This document shows, one piece after another, positions 12,410 to 23,375 of a stretch of DNA of 64,000 nt. The first letter of the stretch is position 1, and the number at the start of each line of letters is the position of its first letter. The stretch is from Pterois miles. Lineage: Eukaryota; Chordata; Actinopteri; Perciformes; Scorpaenidae. The notes beneath the pieces were generated by a model. That model was not told the DNA's origin. It saw only the letters and a program-made list of their open reading frames with translations, and did no database searches. The stretch lies in the NCBI GenBank assembly GCA_947000775.1, contig CAMQGK010000040.1:1-64000 (forward strand), in the 5' to 3' direction. The translations under genes and the position numbers were made by a program.

Positions 12410-12468
12410 CTGACCTGGTTGGTACTGATGGATCCATCAGGTTCTCTAGTTTCAGATGAGACCAGGAT

Positions 12469-12509
<41 letters not shown>

Positions 12510-12568
12510 CTGACCTGGTTGGTACTGATGGATCCATCAGGTTCTCTAGTTTCAGATGAGACCAGGAT

Positions 12569-12612
<44 letters not shown>

Positions 12613-12671
12613 CTGACCTGGTTGGTACTGATGGATCCATCAGGTTCTCTAGTTTCAGATGAGACCAGGAT

Positions 12672-12702
<31 letters not shown>

Positions 12703-12872
12703 CGTCTGACCTGGTTGGTACCGATGGATCCATCAGGTTCTTTAGTTTCAGATGAGACCAGGATGTAGTAGTAGTAGTAGTAGTAGTAGTAGTACAGTAG
12801 TAGTAGTAGTAGTCTGACCTGGTTGGTACTGATGGATCCATCAGGTTCTCTAGTTTCAGATGAGACCAGGAT

Positions 12873-12907
<35 letters not shown>

Positions 12908-12966
12908 CTGACCTGGTTGGTACTGATGGACCCATCAGGTTCTCTAGTTTCAGATGAGACCAGGAT

Positions 12967-13019
<53 letters not shown>

Positions 13020-13154
13020 CTGACCTGGTTGGTTCTGATGGATCCATCAGGTTCTCTAGTTTCAGATGAGACCAGGATGTAGTAGTAGTAGTAGTCTGAC
13101 CTGGTTGGTACTGATGGACCCATCAGGTTCTCTAGTTTCAGATGAGACCAGGAT

Positions 13155-13195
<41 letters not shown>

Positions 13196-13341
13196 CTGAC
13201 CTGGTGGTACTGATGGATCCATCAGGTTCTCTAGTTTCAGATGAGACCAGGATGTAGTAGTAGTAGTAGTAGTAGTCTGACCTGGTTGGTACTGATGGAT
13301 CCATCAGGTTCTCTAGTTTCAGATGAGACCAGGATGTAGTA

Positions 13342-13374
<33 letters not shown>

Positions 13375-13392
13375 GCTTCACTCTAACCTTCC
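11835..13392 (-). mobile_element. dispersed element with 13 cores and (CTA)n tracts
   Basis: On the minus strand the element reads from agagtgaag, through alternating (CTA)n tracts and 61-bp cores, into a unique 3' part. That part (agctggtagtgaaggagatt, gacctctgacctccagatgt, gtctcccctttacagacatg, tgatccagactgact-like modules) reappears in direct alignment at 60068-60365 on the plus strand. It is therefore an inverted second copy of that element. Confidence 0.75.
12122..13375 (-). repeat. composite VNTR: 61-bp core alternating with (CTA)n
   Basis: Thirteen cores (minus strand catcctggtctcatctgaaa, ctagagaacctgatggatcc, atcagtaccaaccaggtcag) are each separated by an independent CTA tract of roughly 4 to 18 triplets. 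The core holds the perfect 12-bp palindrome GATGGATCCATC. Cores differ by only a few substitutions, while the tract lengths all differ. Confidence 0.97.
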
Positions 13393-14439
13393 AATAACTA
13401 AAACAAATCTACATTAACATGATTATTATAACGTTATTTCAAAATGATAAACCCCTTGAGATGCACCACCTCGTTTTCATGGAGGTCCTCGGGCACAAAA
13501 CAAACATTTAAACCAATGAATAATAATAATAAACAAAACTCAAACATTAATTCAACAAAACAATCAACATAGTAACATAAGGACAAACAAAGGCTCTCCC
13601 TCCATCCCAAACCACACCAACATCACATGAAAATAATTAACATGTGAAAACACCCACCCAGAGTTCATAAACAGGTAAAATCAATAACTAGAACAGGTGG
13701 ATTTAGGACGAGCCAGCGAAGATGTCTGGTAATCACACAAAGAAGTAGCTGATCTGAGTAAATTGGGTAAATTAATACATAGTTTTATTCAACGTAACCC
13801 CAACGTCCCTTCCAGGTGAAATCATTGTGGACATATGATCACTTATAGATTACTGATGGAGATTATTGAATCAAACTCTGAAGAGAAAACGACCACGGAG
13901 CTGAAACGACCACGTGTTCCCTCATGATGAAATACGAGTCGTCGACGTACATCCAGGATCCTAATGAGAGTTAGTGACTGAATAATTTATGAGGGTCATA
14001 TAGAACTAATGGCTAATCAATAGATTCCTGACGGACCATCCAGGGAATAAGAAGAGCCTCCTGAGCTGTCGTTCATAACGATTCTGAATAATTCAATGAT
14101 ATTGGCAGCGTTCCCCATTATCATCGACCTCCACTTGAACCTAAACATGGAGCAGAATGAGCTCCTCTATTTCCTCGGCTCTGTTCGGGTCCATTAACCA
14201 GCGGAGAGCTGCTGTCTGCAGGACCGCCGAGTCCGGAGGGCAGATGGGAAGCTCGCAGCTGCGCTCGGCGTCTGCACCTCCACTCATCAGACTAATAACT
14301 TCCTCTGTTCGGCCTCCACGTCTTCACCAGCACCTTCGCCTGGACCGAATCAATAGGCTCCTTCTCGCTAATGCATTACGTAGCGCTGGCCGTGAAGTCG
14401 GGAGCCTCGGCACCACCGAGCTGTTTGGTCCTGACAGAG

Positions 14440-14690
14440 ACGTTAACCAGAACCTACGTTACATCCGACGTCTCGGCCAGGACGGAGGATGTGGTGGCAG
14501 CCAGCAGCTGCTCGGGTCCAGATAACGAGCCAGACTAAATATAGAGAAATCAGGTCGCTGTACACGGCGGCGGCGCACCGAGGGCTCAGCCAGCACGATG
14601 CCTCAACTCACACCGGCTCCACTTCCCAGCCACCACCAACCAGCACCACGGACAGCGCCACGGATTAATCAATACACAACACAGTGACAA
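14440..14690 (+). repeat. arm of an inverted repeat matching 18110-18370
   Basis: The segment with ctcgggtccagataacgagc, cagactaaatatagagaaat and ctcacaccggctccacttc reappears reverse-complemented at about 18130-18340. In both places a 43-bp array follows at the higher-coordinate side. Confidence 0.75.
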
Positions 14691-14696
14691 TGCTGA

Positions 14697-15665
14697 TATA
14701 TCAGAGCCGTGGTCTGGGCCATAGATTCTAACTGACTGATATTTCAGAGCCGTGGTCGGGGCCATAGATTCTAACTGACTGATATTTCAGAGTCGTGGTC
14801 GGGGCCATAGATTCTAACTGACTGATATTTCAGAGCCGTGGTCGGGGCCATAGATTCTAACTGACTGATATTTCAGAGCCGTGGTCGGGGCCATAGATTC
14901 TAACTGACTGATATTTCAGAGCCTTGGTCGGGGCCATAGACTCTAACTGACTGATATTTCAGAGCCGTGGTCGGGGCCATAGACTCTAACTGACTGATAT
15001 TTCAGAGCTGTGGTCGGGGCTATAGACTCGAACTTACTGATATTTCAGAGCCGTGGTCAGGGCCATAGACTCTAACTGACTGATATTTCAAAGTCGTGGT
15101 CGGGGCCATAGACTCTAACTGACTGATATTTCAGAGCCGTGGTCGGGGCCATAGACTCTAACTTACTGATATTTCAGAGCCGTGGTCGGGGCCATAGACT
15201 CTAACTTACTGATATTTCAGAGCCGTGGTCGGGGCCATAGACTCTAACTGACTGATATTTCAGAGTCGTGGTCGGGGCCATAGACTCTAACTGACTGATA
15301 TTTCAGAGTCGTGGTCGGGGCCATAGACTCTAACTGACTGATATTTCAGAGCCGTGGTCGGGGCCATAGACTCTAACTGACTGATATTTCAGAGCCGTGG
15401 TCGGGGCCATAGACTCTAACTTACTGATATTTCAGAGCCGTGGTCGGGGCCATAGACTCTAACTGACTGATATTTCAGAGTCGTGGTCGGGGCCATAGAC
15501 TCTAACTGACTGATATTTCAGAGCCGTGGTCGGGGCCATAGACTCTAACTGACTGATATTTCAGAGCCGTGGTCGGGGCCATAGACTCTAACTGACTGAT
15601 ATTTCAGAGCCGTGGTCGGGGCCATAGACTCTAAGTTAGAATCTATAACCCTGACTATGGTTAAC
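14697..15665 (+). repeat. 43-bp minisatellite A (about 22 units)
   Basis: The unit is agagccgtggtcggggccat + agattctaactgactgatat + ttc. Early units have agattc and later ones agactc, showing block-wise spread of variants. The array ends in one inverted partial unit (gttagaatctataaccctga), which makes a small hairpin with the last direct unit. Confidence 0.96.
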
Positions 15666-16599
15666 TGTGCAGCTAGCAGACAGATCTGAAATTGCGACTT
15701 TTCAAACTATAATGTTCTCTAAACTACGGGGGCGGTTCTGTAGTAATGACTGAATGAAACGAACCGGGTCCTGCTGAGTTCACATACACTTTGTCAGTGA
15801 TGTGGCTTCTATAGGAGTCCTCACCGTTCACCATCCATCCATCCACCGTTCACATCTCCACATCATCATAATGAGGAAGTGGTCGCCCGGTGATGGACGG
15901 TCTTATTCGTTACACAAAGCTTGTCTATGTATCTTCAGGTGACCTCGTTCTTCTCAAGCAAACGCTGCAGCCAAAAAGGAAAACTGAGTCGCATTTGTTA
16001 CGATGCTGCACTGACCTCAATTAAGACTGATCAAGGCCATAAGACGGCTGTCGGCCGACGTCTCTGTCTTCATCTGTAGCAGCAGTGTGCTGACGGTGGC
16101 AGCTGCAGTAATTGGCTGTTAATGTGATGAACGGTCCGACGCTCACGCTGGCGTCCTCTGACTACGATCAGTCACACTGAACCCAGTCCAGTTGTCCAAA
16201 TGTCCAGTTGTTGTGGTTCAGTTCAAACTCAGAGCAGGCTGAACTCCTACCTTGTTCTGTTTGTAACATAGATCTGAATGCCTTATCAATGCCTTATCAA
16301 TGACGCCTTATTGGGCCAAAGATAAATACAGGGCCGGGGAGGGGGGGTACTAGTCCAAGAATAAAATCTGAATTTCCAAGATTTGTTGTAAATTTACGAT
16401 CAGCCTCATCACACCACAGACTCCGCCCCTTACCGCAACTTCATGTTGGCCTGCAAAAATGCATCATACATGGAGCAATCTGCTGATTTTAGCCCAAAGA
16501 GACGGTGCTGACCATTGGGCCAATTCAGAAGAAAACAACACACTGATCTGAGTATTTGTTTCTTCTAAGTTTCTGACTTTAATCTTGGAAATTGTTGGT

Positions 16600-17520
16600 G
16601 ATTAAAATAAGTTGTGAATGTGTTTAAGGGTTCAGACCATGATGATAGAAGTATATGATGCCCATCCCCATGCTCTACTATGTCTCACAAGTTGTTGCAC
16701 TGATTTGGTGCTAAATGTTATCATTTTTTACCAGTCAAGAATTGATAGAAATGATCAATAATCCCTCTAAAACACCACATTAAGACACCAAGACCTTGAG
16801 GAACACCATAGAAAAAGACATGCTGAGGATCAAAAACTTTGACATTTGGAGATTTCTGCATTTTTCTGCAATTGGATTGTGAGCACATCTGTTCTGGAAA
16901 CTGCTCTGAAACCCCTTATGGGGGCGGCAGTAGCTCAGTCTGTAGGGAGTTGGTTTGGGAACCAGAGGGTCACCGGTTCAAGTCCCGACATGGACCAAAA
17001 ACTGAGTGTGAACTGGTAGCTGGAGAGGTGCCAGTTACCTCTTGGGCACTACCGAGGTGCCCCTGAGCAAGGCACCAAACCCCCAACTGCTCGGGGCGCT
17101 TGTCAGGAGCAGCCCCCCCACTCTGACACCTTGATTGATGCATGTCTATGGGTCCTGTTTGTGCAGGTGTGTGTTTCAGGTCTGCACGTACCGTGTATAA
17201 GTTAACAACAGAGTGTAAAAATTGAATTTCCCCTCGTGGGACTAATAAAGGTTGATCTTCTTCTTCTTCTTCTTCTATAGTCAGTCCAGCTAAGGAAGCC
17301 TAGTCTGTAAAGGGGAGACTGGTGGGTATCCACATATCTCCAGGTCAGAGGTCAAGGTCAGCCCTTTGAAAATAGCCACGTTTTTCCTCACCAAAATTTA
17401 GCACAAGTTGGAAACATTATTTAGCCTCCTTCCCCATAAGCTAGTATAACATGGAGTACCAGTGGATTCATTCGATTTCGTAGTTTTATGTGATATCTGT
17501 TGCTTCCCTCTAGCTTTAAA
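16600..17520 (-). mobile_element. old copy of the (CTA)n-family element, split by a SINE
   Basis: 16640-16830 is the reverse complement of 3470-3665, for example aacaccatagaaaaagacat against atgtcttcttctatggtgtt. 17295-17480 matches, inverted, the gtctcccctttacag, gacctctgacctcc and aggaaaaactgtc modules at 2900-3040. The SINE at 16920-17275 sits between the two parts. Confidence 0.65.
16920..17275 (+). mobile_element. tRNA-derived SINE, plus-strand copy
   Basis: It begins ggggcggcagtagctcagtc and has the B box ggttcaagtccc near 16975. Its body matches the copy at 6962-7274, and its 3' tail reads ggactaataaaggttgatc followed by (TTC)n. It is not a functional tRNA gene because no acceptor stem or clover leaf closes. 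Confidence 0.88.
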
Positions 17521-18109
17521 AGTGAAGTTGATCGGGACACAGAGGGTTAAACAGCGATCATTAAAATCTAATAATCAACTTAAAAGCAAACTGGTGAACT
17601 GAAAAGCCTCCAGAAACCAGAGCCGAGCGACTTTTCTCCTTCCTTATATCTCATTTGCTCTACACATCTCCTCCTCCTCCTCCTGTTCAGACAAACTTTA
17701 ACTGTTCCCTCCAAACTTCACTCCAGTCGAGTCCTCAGAGATCAGAGAGGACCAGTTGAGCTGCTTGTCCATTTTTATCACATCACCTGATTGAATTACT
17801 ACAATTACCAGTCTCGCCATTAGCATTCGGGCCCAAACGCCGGTTGCGTGCCTCCAACTTGACGGCGTTGGACGGCAGGTGAGATAAACACAACTCCATT
17901 AACCCGCCTCCACGCCGGGTCTCCTGCTGTCCGGCTCACACCCTCCTGATTAATGAGGCTGCTGCAGACATCTCCACCTCCCTCTCGCCTCGATTTATCC
18001 TTTGCTCTCATCTTCACACCTCTCACCCTTCATTCTTTCTCCTCGTGCAAGAGATGAATCCATAATTGACCACGAAGAGGCGGCGGCGTGCAGTCTCTTC
18101 ATGCATTGA

Positions 18110-18370
18110 TCAGCTCTTCAGGCCAGGGCAGCTAATTGACGATATGAGAAGCTGGCTGATTGGGATCGAAGTGGAGCCGGTGTGAGTTGTGAGATTGTGC
18201 TGGCTGAGCCCTCGGAGCATCGCCGCCGTCGCTACCGCCGCTACCGCCGCTACCGCTGCTACCGCCGCATACGAGCGACCGGATTTCTCTATATTTAGTC
18301 TGGCTCGGTATCTGGACCCGAGCAGCTGCCGCCTACCACCACCTCTTCCGTTCTGGCCCTCGCCGTGCAA
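18110..18370 (-). repeat. second arm of the inverted repeat (see 14440-14690)
   Basis: Reverse complement of the 14440-14690 arm, with an added (CCGCTA)n-like tract at about 18225-18265 (gctaccgccgctaccgccgc). It ends in one inverted 43-bp unit (tctatggccccgaccatggc) before the direct array. Confidence 0.72.
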
Positions 18371-18419
18371 CATAGATTCTATGGCCCCGACCATGGCTCT
18401 GAAATATCAGTAAGTTAAA

Positions 18420-18862
18420 ACTGGGGCCATAGATTGTAACTGACTGGTGTATCAGAGCCGTGGTCGGGGAGATTGTAACTGACTGGTGTATCAGAGCCGT
18501 GGGGGCCATAGATTGTAACTGACTGGTGTATCAGAGCCGTGGTCGGGGCCATAGATTGTAACTGACTGGTGTATCAGAGCCGTGGTCGGGGCCATAGATT
18601 GTAACTGACTGGTGTATCAGAGCCGTGGTCGGGGCCATAGATTGTAACTGACTGATGTATCAGAGCCGTGGTCGGGGCCATAGATTGTAACTGACTGGTG
18701 TATCAGAGCCGTGGTCGGGGCCATAGATTGTAACTGACTGGTGTATCAGAGCCGTGGTCGGGGCCATAGATTGTAACTGACTGGTGTATCAGAGCCGTGG
18801 TCGGGGCCATAGATTGTAACTGACTGGTGTATCAGAGCCGTGGTCGGGGCCATAGATTCTAG
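18420..18862 (+). repeat. 43-bp minisatellite B (about 10 units)
   Basis: The unit agagccgtggtcggggccat + agattgtaactgactggtgt + atc is clearly related to array A at 14697-15665, with fixed differences (tgtaac, ggtgtatc). Two early units are shortened (tggtcggggagattg, gtgggggccatag). Confidence 0.96.
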
Positions 18863-18884
18863 TGATCTGATATAAGAGTGCTGT

Positions 18885-19160
18885 GAGTTAAAGTGCCACT
18901 GTTCATTTACTCTGTAAATGTTTCCTCTCATTCATGATTCAAAACTCTCAAAAACAAAACAAAGAAGAAAAAGCAGGAAATGAAAAAGGCTTTTATTCTC
19001 TCAGGAGGGACTGAGCTCTACAGAAAAAGGCTGTTTGTTTTCTTAAACACCTCCATACAGTCTTTACAGGGGGTTGAAAAAGTTAGTCTGCAAAGGCATT
19101 TTCACTTCTGACGAGAATGCAAAGTTTAGCAAAAAGGAAAAAGCAAAACAAAAAACAAGG
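18885..19160 (+). repeat. direct duplication, copy 1 (partner 20660-20905)
   Basis: The two segments share tctgtaaatgtttc, tctcaaaaac, aggctgtttgttttcttaaa, cacctccatacagtctttac, agggggttgaaaaagttagt and aaaaaggaaaaagcaaaaca in order. About 90% identity is my estimate by eye. Confidence 0.85.
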
Positions 19161-20564
19161 AACTAAAGAACTGCAGTAATTATTTCTCTGTGCTGAATAA
19201 TTCCCGCTTCCCCCAATGCAGGAGGCTGAAACTAAACGCAACCCCTCTCCTCCATCCTCATCTTCCTCCTCCTCCTCTTCCTCGACAAAACCTTTGAGGC
19301 TCTTTGCTCTACAATACCTCTCTGCTGCTTTGTATTCTGCCCGATACACCGCACTAAACGACACAAACACACAGCAGATGAAATTGAAAAGGAGCGACAA
19401 GCTCCGATATATTGCCCGGAGGCCCCATTCATGTTTCTGAGGCACATGGTTCAGAGACTTTGGGGATTTCTAAAACAGGACAACAGAGTCAAGAAGCCAT
19501 GTAGGACTCACTGAACCGAGACCGGCCTCTCATGGATATTAAAATGGACAAGGAGGTAAATTCATAAACGCCTCTCGGCTCGCCAGAGAGAGAGAGAGCC
19601 ATAATTCAGAATGAATAACAAGGCCGTGGGCAGCCAAAAGGAAAGCCCTGGAAGTAAACTGGAAAGAGATGGAAATCTTTAAAGGCCAATTTTCAATATC
19701 GGAAGGTGGAAGGGTTTCGAAAAGATGAAGCTCCTGCAGAATTCATCGGTTTTGAAGTCTGCATATTATGTGCTACATCCATTATGGGCCTACAGAGAGG
19801 AAATTAGAGTAATGAGACGGCCCACTAGAATACTTCCAACGGGAATTTACATAATAATCAAATTAATCTTCACAGGAGTGAAGAGCACACAGCTGATCTC
19901 CAAACATGCACTTCTTCACCGTTTCCCAGTGGACGTCTTCCACCACCGTTCACACACAGGATCTTTACATACATAACCACCTTTAAATTTAGTCATAAAA
20001 ATCTTTCAGAGACATAATAACCTCCAGGTAAATATTACCAGTGGCCGATACTGACAAACTTACATGCACCTTGAATAATCAATATATATTTCTAAAGTGT
20101 GAGGATGTTTGAGGCTGATACTGATATTGATCTCTGAGAGTTAAATAAACATCTGACAAAAAAAAAAAAAAAAAAAAAAAATCAGTCGATTTATTTTTTT
20201 CCAAACAAAAAATGTTTTTTGGTGTATTTAGATATCAAAGAATACCAAAGATATGCACTAAGCGGGACATTTTACAGATGCAGAATAAACCCGTCAGAGA
20301 TCAATAATATCTTTAGCGTTCCTCTACTGCATTTTGTTCAGTGACATAAACAAGATGTCTATGGGGAGCTAGTATCTGATTAGAAATGAACTGCACAAAT
20401 AAGGCACTTCAACAAAGGAGCCTCATTCACACAAACGTTCAAACACCGACAGTGAGAGCTGCCATGCAAGGTGCTGGGTGGCTCGTCTGGAGGTCAACTC
20501 AAGGTCACGTCAGCATGTGGACAGGAGGAGCCAGAGACTGATGCGACACTCCTGTGGTTGGTTT

Positions 20565-20660
20565 GGTTTTTGGCCATCACCATCTTGCTTTTTGGAAACT
20601 GGCATCTTTGGTTTTTGTCTGTCAACATCTTTGTTGTCTGGCCGTCGCCATCTTGGTTTT
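20565..20660 (+). repeat. 'gccatcttggttttt' dispersed repeat fragment
   Basis: It carries accatcttgctttttggaaa and gccatcttggtttttggcc like 8145-8530. It abuts the duplicated segment at 20660-20905. A further fragment (cgccatcttggtttttgtcc) follows that duplicate near 20905. Confidence 0.6.
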
Positions 20661-20905
20661 TGGCCTCTGTAAATGTTTCTTCTAATTCATGATTCAAATC
20701 TCTCAAAAACCAAACAAAGAAGAAAAAACAGAAAATGAGAAAGGCTGAAAAGGAGGAGACTGAGCTCTACAAAGAAAGGCTGTTTGTTTTCTTAAACACC
20801 TCCATGCAGTCTTTACAGGGGGTTGAAAAAGTTAGTCTGCGAAGGCATTTTCACTTCTGATGAGAATGCAAAGTTCAGCAAAAAGGAAAAAGCAAAACAA
20901 AATAC
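20660..20905 (+). repeat. direct duplication, copy 2 (partner 18885-19160)
   Basis: See 18885-19160. This copy is flanked on both sides by pieces of the gccatcttgg repeat, which copy 1 lacks. Confidence 0.85.
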
Positions 20906-21643
20906 GCCATCTTGGTTTTTGTCCTTCGCTGTCTTGGTTTTTAGCCATCACTAAAGGAGGTCAACAAGTTCAGTGTCTCAGCAACGGATACTTCAAAATG
21001 TGAGCAGGAGGATCCAGTGATCGATCTGCCAGCCTTCCTCTACCTCTGTAAGGTCTGATGACCAAACAACACCTACTGTTCATCGTATTGATGAATCTCA
21101 GACACTTCTATCACTACTCTAACACCACCCTGAAGAGGAAAAACATTTCAACAATATGGACAAAACATGGGACAAATGAAAAGAGCAACCACCACTGAGC
21201 TGAAGCTTCTAACACAGTGTGTATCCAGAGCCGTATCCATCTCCTTCCTCTGTATCACAGAGCTCCATTGTTGTTAATAAACTATTGAAAACACATCAAT
21301 GAGCAAACTGTTGTACTGTGTGACGCGTCCCTTCATTACCATGAACACACACACTGTAGTTTACTACGACTCAGTCCCACATACACCGTTCAGCTCTGCA
21401 CCAAATGTGGATTAATCTGCATCTGAAAATAGTCCCGACAAATGCTCTATTTACTCCTGTTTGAGTAATGTTGGTTGAAAAACTGCCCAGCTGCTCTGGG
21501 AAACTGCTGAGCCTTTTTAATGAAACTACATATTTATGTTTTTCATCTTTAGTAGGAATTATTATTTTGAAAATTTCTAGAATCAAGTGAAACAGCGAAG
21601 GGTAGGCTGGAAAAGCCTGCTGCAGCTGCTCCACGTCCACCGG

Positions 21644-21832
21644 CTGTCTAATCTATGATTTATCACCATCCTGACACACTACTGCTTCAGAAAATTCAAA
21701 ATACACTGCTTGTCATCTGGATCACAATTTTGGACAGTGAGATATCCCTCAGCAACTGTCCTTTTTACTGTGAAAACTAAATTTAACTCAACATCCCTCC
21801 AGCTTCACTCTCTGCAGTGTTAAACATATTGA
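21644..21832 (+). repeat. direct duplication, copy 1 (partner 23188-23375)
   Basis: Both copies begin aatctatgatttatcaccat, continue cctgacacactactgcttca and aatacactgcttgtcatctg, and end near catgttaaacat or gtgttaaacat. Confidence 0.88.
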
Positions 21833-22099
21833 GTCAAACCTGCATCTGCTTTGTCTTTCAGCCCAGCTGTCCTAATGAACAACTTGAAACCAGGAGTCAT
21901 GTTTCAGTTTCAGCTTGAAACGGCGATCCACGGGCAGCATGTGGAGGTCGGAAACCGCCGAGAGACAGAAACACTTTGTTGGTTTCTGTATTTTTATGGG
22001 ATCTGCTGACAATAAGAAAAGTAGAGAAGGACACCAGACTTATTCTGGCACATATCTCGCTATGATAACCAAATGAAAAGATAGTGACCCGTAGACACA

Positions 22100-22345
22100 G
22101 GCTGTATATAAGATATAAGAGGTGGGTGTAGTCACTGTGACGTCTCCCACTGGTTTGTGGACGACTGTTTTGAAGCCTCGAATTCTGATCTTGGTTTTTA
22201 AGCTGTTGCCATTTTGGTTTTTGGACGTAGAAATTTTGTTTTTCAGCCAGCACCATATTTGGCTTTTTTCCATTGCCACCTTTGGTTTCTGTCCTTTGCC
22301 ATCTTGGTTTTTAAACATCTCCATCTTGGTTTTTAGCCACTAGTT
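22100..22345 (+). repeat. 'gccatcttggtttttggc' dispersed repeat
   Basis: A copy of the 8145-8530 element: gtatataagatataagaggt, then gtgacgtctcccactggttt, gaagcctcgaattctgatc and several ccatcttggttttt-like units. Confidence 0.7.
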
Positions 22346-23104
22346 AGACACCAAGAGCACAAAGAGGACTTGCTGCCTGGGTATAAATCAGTATATCCAT
22401 CTTAACCTTCTGTCGCCCAGCTCTAACAGCTCTAACAGTGGTTGTTTAGACTTCAACAACTACAGATACTCTGTTCAGGTAGCTAGTCGGCGGCAACCCA
22501 CTCAGGTAGTTATCTGAAAGCTCACATTACATTTACACATTACATTACAATGCCTGCAGCAGTGAACGACTGACAAGCAAGCTTCCATCACGCTCTATTA
22601 GACGATGTCACGGTGGGAAAGAAGAAAAGAGCAGCAAAAGCCTCCATCAGCTCGGCTTGATCTTCTCTCCAGCTGTCGCAGGAAACTTGTCAGGATCCAT
22701 CTCAGCACATCAAACCCCTTCGGCTCGCCCACACATACCAACCCATACAGGAGCTCAAAGAGCACGGCTATGTTGTGAAAATCTTACTGTGCTGCTCGTG
22801 TCATTGTGAACATTTACTGTCTTGTAATTGTGTTTTTACACTAGAGTGTTAATTGTCTGAACGGATGTCCTTCTCTGTTTCCTGCCCAGGAACTAAAGAG
22901 ATAAATTAGCTTATAGCTAATAACTCTTAAATAAATACAGAAAACAGGCGAGCCATTCGGATGCACTCACACCTTCAGCCTCCACACCAGGCAGTCCGTC
23001 GGTGAGCACAGGAGACAGACATCATGTTTTCTTTATGAGTCCTACTGTTCACCTGCTCCATCTACCTAAAGCTCCGTCTATCCACACCTGCTACATACTC
23101 CATC

Positions 23105-23108
<4 letters not shown>

Positions 23109-23181
<73 letters not shown>
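23109..23181. repeat. (TA)n microsatellite, about 36 units
   Basis: Pure alternating AT over about 73 bases. It immediately precedes the 23188-23375 duplicate. Length is likely polymorphic. Confidence 0.98.
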
Positions 23182-23184
<3 letters not shown>

Positions 23185-23187
23185 TGT

Positions 23188-23375
23188 ATAATCTATGATT
23201 TATCACCATCCTGACACACTACTGCTTCACAGAATTCAAAATACACTGCTTGTCATCTGGATAACGATTTTGGACAGTTATCCCTGTGCTACTGTCCATT
23301 TTACTGTGAATCCTAGATGAAACTAATCCACTCAACATCCCTCCACCGTCATTCTCAACCATGTTAAACATTTTT
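23188..23375 (+). repeat. direct duplication, copy 2 (partner 21644-21832)
   Basis: See 21644-21832. It begins directly after the (TA)n run. Confidence 0.88.

Noticed and set aside
12122..13304. CRISPR-like appearance: regular 61-bp repeats with spacers
   Set aside because: The 'spacers' are all CTA microsatellite of varying length, not unique sequence. The context is a vertebrate intron and no cas genes are present.
14157..14525. 122-codon open frame in GC-rich sequence
   Set aside because: No recognisable domain, no splice or start context. The region is part of an inverted repeat arm and lies inside the slc49a4 intron.
16920..16995. Possible tRNA gene (A and B box present)
   Set aside because: No closing acceptor or anticodon stems. 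The body and tail match the second SINE copy at 6962-7274, so it is a SINE head.
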